64,000 bases of DNA from Mariannaea sp. PMI_226 (Eukaryota; Ascomycota; Sordariomycetes; Hypocreales; Nectriaceae): assembly GCA_024336345.1 (NCBI GenBank), contig JANFOG010000010.1, forward strand, positions 1,116,001 to 1,180,000, read 5' to 3'. Shown in pieces: positions 61,273-64,000 of this stretch. The notes beneath the pieces are model-generated. The model saw nothing but the letters and a program-made list of their open reading frames with translations, did not search any database and had not been told where the DNA came from. Within the stretch, counting starts at the first letter, position 1, and the number at the start of each line of letters is the position of its first letter. The position numbers and the translations under genes are program-made.

Positions 61273-62008
61273 GCGCCAATTAGGATTTAGGAAGCAGTCG
61301 CTAGCACAGCTATCTCTCTTCAGTACCCAACAAGCTCCTCGTCGTGAAATTGATGATAACATCCGGTTCAATTGGGATCGACCAGGTGGGGGAGTAGGCG
61401 AACATCGCAGGCCAAAATCAAGGGAGTAAGGGCCGATATTTTTATTCTGTTCCAATTTCAAGGTTGTATATAAGCAAAGGTCTGGAATAGTTGAATTCAA
61501 GTCTTTTTTTTTTTCGTTCTTCTTCATGATAGTAACCAGTAGTATGGTACCTCGTTGTGAAATCGTTGACTCGTGCCATCCTATATATAACATTGACCAA
61601 GGTAACGTCAACGTCAACTCAAAAGTTACCACAGCAAGTCAAATGGCGTTCAAATTTGCGAGAGCCATTCCGGTTGAGTTCTACAGAAGGCTTCTTCTTC
61701 GAATAAGAAGAAATTGGTCAAACTAGGAGAAAGACCCAGTTAAGTATCCAATGAAAGAAGTGATTGCTGTAAACATGACCTTTCTTTAACAAGTCTCAGT
61801 TACCAAGAAAAGTTTTTTAAACGAGCTCTCGGATAACAAACAATTCAGTTCTGACTCTCTGCAAACCCAGCACAAAAGTAAGAAAGGGAAACAATAAAAA
61901 AAAGCAATTTCTTACGCTTTGCCTACCAAACCACAGTTAGGCGAAGCATGTACATTGCCCGAACTCGAGCAGTGACAGTCTATGCAAGAAAAAAAGGAAC
62001 CAACAAGA
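61273..62008. other. Intergenic, 3' flank of the AT-hook-like gene
   Basis: No gene. A run of seven A (seven T on the minus strand) at 61989-61995 acts as the RNA polymerase III stop for the tRNA. Confidence 0.6.
61989..61995 (-). terminator. Pol III terminator of tRNA-Met
   Basis: Seven T in the transcript strand, about 13 nt beyond the tRNA 3' end. Confidence 0.75.
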
Positions 62009-62080
62009 TAGCAATTACACGTTTCGATCGTGTGACCTCCGGGTTATGAGCCCGGCGCGCTTCCACTGCGCCAAATTGCT
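62009..62080 (-). tRNA. tRNA-Met (anticodon CAU), no intron
   Basis: 72 nt fold into a complete cloverleaf: acceptor stem AGCAATT/AATTGCT, D stem GCGC/GCGC, anticodon stem CCGGG/CCCGG with loop CTCATAA (anticodon CAT), T stem ACACG/CGTGT with loop ATCGAAA, and discriminator A. The anticodon stem CCGGG rather than a GGG/CCC initiator type, and the A-T start pair in a GCAAUU stem, favour the elongator tRNA over the initiator, but this is not decisive. CAU could also be a modified Ile tRNA in bacteria; in a nuclear fungal genome Met is expected. Confidence 0.95.
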
Positions 62081-64000
62081 TTAGTACTTGCTTGACTGGA
62101 CATGTCGGCGTTGGCCTAGTAAGTTGCACTATAAATTTTAGTGCTAGAGGGAGAATGTGTTGGACTAGCTCCCATATTGCTTATTTTGAGTCACTTTCGA
62201 ATCACTCCGCTTCATGTTGGTCTTGCAAAACATCAGCTGGTATACTTGGCTTATCGGCTTGATCAGCAACTAGGGAATATCCATTGTCTTCTTTCATCTA
62301 TATCTGATGGACCAGCTTACAATGTCGGTACCATATATGCTTTCCCAATGATTCTAGTCTAATATGGACTCTCAGATATACAGCTGGGGCCTCCTGGATG
62401 CGATCAAAGGTCATGGTAATGGTCTTTTCAACTTTACAGTCCATATCTTCTGTTTGATGCATATTCAGTCCCGCGTATATAGTCGAATTACGGCTGCTTC
62501 ATAAGACTCTTCTCACCAAAACGCTGTTACATCATATTCGCTCTGGTGAAACTTCGATATGTCGAGGTATGATCGATCAGTAGGAGCCGGCCTACTTAAG
62601 CCATCTCCAATGAACAAGAGACCATTTTCTATGCCTACATCAAGAAATAGGTTCGTAGAATATGGAGTTAAAAATATAGCAAATTTGAAGCTATTTGAGG
62701 GGTAATTACTGGTCGGAAGACAGTGAAGTAGGGAATTTCTCTGCATGAGGCAGAGTTGGTGAGGAGCCAAGAGAACTCAATGAGATTAACCACTGAATAC
62801 AAATGAACATTTACTCTTACAATAGATACATGTGTATTTAATATAATAGAATGATATGTTCGTAAGATTAGCGCTTAGGGTCTATGAGAATACTTGAATG
62901 ACCTCCCGATAGTAGTTCCCAAGCTGGCTGAGATTCATGTGGTGAGAGCTATAGGGTATTTTACCACGGAGTTCATCTGGGCATTTCGACTGAAAGCCTC
63001 ACAATTCATTTATGAAGAGCAACTTTACTACGACTCATCGATTGTATCAAAAGCTTGAGTGGGAATTGGTATAGAGTACAATGGTAAGTATGCTAACAGA
63101 TCTCTTTCTTCAGGCAGCACTTCAGATAAGTGCTATTAGCTTCTAATTCGGCCGTATACCACCCCCCCCCCAGTATCTTTATCTCCGACGGCTCAATGAA
63201 TACAATGATACATCTAGATTTAAAGGCGCCGTGAATTACTACTCTTCTACAAAATTAGACTTGCAAGGGGTTTGAAGCCAGAGGCAAAATTAGGGAGGTG
63301 CTAGATAGATCTTAGGGAGTCAAATGCAAGTTTTCCATCTCCGCAACCACCACGATGAGACCAAGATTAGGTCATCAAAATTATCAAATGTAATATCTGA
63401 TATTATTGACACTACACCAAATACTAAGACTGGCTTCTAGTTTAGCTTATCAAGTAAGGTAGGTGGTCGCGTGCAATACCGTGTCGACACGGGGGACTAG
63501 AAAACTCGGCGCGACAGTACATCGCTACCACGAGATGGCCACGATACTTGAGGAATCGTTGTCGAGCTGGTTTCGTAAGTACGAAGGCTAGGCAGCAATT
63601 TTAAGCGGTCTAAAGGGGCGTATTTTCTCTGTTTTTTTTTACCCAAAAAATAGAAGCGAAAACACGAAGTAACATGGTATTGCCAATTCATCACCGCCTG
63701 GCTGCGACGCAATAATTAATTGACATGATAGGTTGACGTTCACCAAAGGGGTTCATGAATAGTTTGAAACTCCGATCTAAAGAGGAGACCGTGTTCCAAT
63801 CTCTCCCGCATATGGATGGCATTTCGCACCACGTTGGGCTGTCAGTTGGGATGAACATGTGATACCCTCGTCAGCGTCCTCGGCCGTAACCAATTCACGC
63901 CAGGGATATACGTGTGCACCAACCACGCCCGCGGATGGGGCGCCATCGTCCGAGAGCAGAAGCTTTTCTTTATTAAGGGATCCTTTGCGTTCGGCTTACC
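62081..64000. other. Right end, no gene recognised
   Basis: Short ORFs without motifs (62513-62770 minus, 63497-63712 minus). A C-homopolymer (about 10 C) occurs near 63162-63172. A gene could begin just outside the window. Confidence 0.5.

Overview
The window looks like nuclear DNA of a filamentous ascomycete (Pezizomycotina). The genes carry short GT-AG introns of about 48-85 nt. Several families are typical of moulds: Zn(II)2Cys6 regulators, fungal F-box proteins, a Reg1-type PP1 subunit, a HET-Q-type cell-death pair, and Fot1, chromovirus and Tad-type transposons. A 17-kb AT-rich block shows C-to-T decay of the kind caused by repeat-induced point mutation (RIP). I cannot place the genus. 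The exon models were assembled by hand from splice signals and protein continuity. The phase closes in every multi-exon model. The weakest joins are the first exon of the gasdermin-like gene and the small membrane protein at 42.5 kb.

Layout. 0-9.4 kb, left arm: the 3' part of a rhodanese-type sulfurtransferase lacking its catalytic Cys; a PAQR-family membrane receptor pseudogene with two nonsense codons; a membrane-anchored alpha/beta hydrolase; a shortened Reg1-like PP1 regulator; and a pair of dispersed repeats near 1.7 and 9.0 kb. 9.4-26.5 kb: a RIP-degraded AT-rich island. It holds a Tad-type LINE on the minus strand and a chromodomain Ty3/gypsy element on the plus strand. The gypsy is split by a 1860-bp Fot1/pogo transposon with an exact TA duplication. 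Further right is a 455-bp miniature LTR retrotransposon with an ATTAT duplication and an apparent Tf1-like self-priming site.

26.8-38.0 kb: a P450 diverging from a zinc-cluster regulator (which has an 11-nt exon and a GC-AG intron), a second regulator with no zinc cluster, a myo-inositol-type sugar transporter and a monocarboxylate-type MFS permease. This could be a small catabolic or metabolite cluster. 39.3-40.9 kb: convergent homologues of bacterial PaiB and PaiA, which sit together in the Bacillus pai operon. 41-47 kb: gene-poor, with a few weak candidate small genes.

47.1-51.5 kb: the most notable locus. A gasdermin-like pore-forming protein is divergently paired with a TPR-subtilisin protease with an intact catalytic triad. 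This matches the HET-Q1/HET-Q2 regulated-cell-death arrangement known from Podospora. 51.9-62.1 kb: housekeeping-like genes follow: an F-box protein, a TRAPPC12-like TPR protein, an SDR reductase, dolichol-phosphate mannosyltransferase, an AT-hook-like acidic nuclear protein and tRNA-Met(CAU). Nothing is recognised in the last 1.9 kb.
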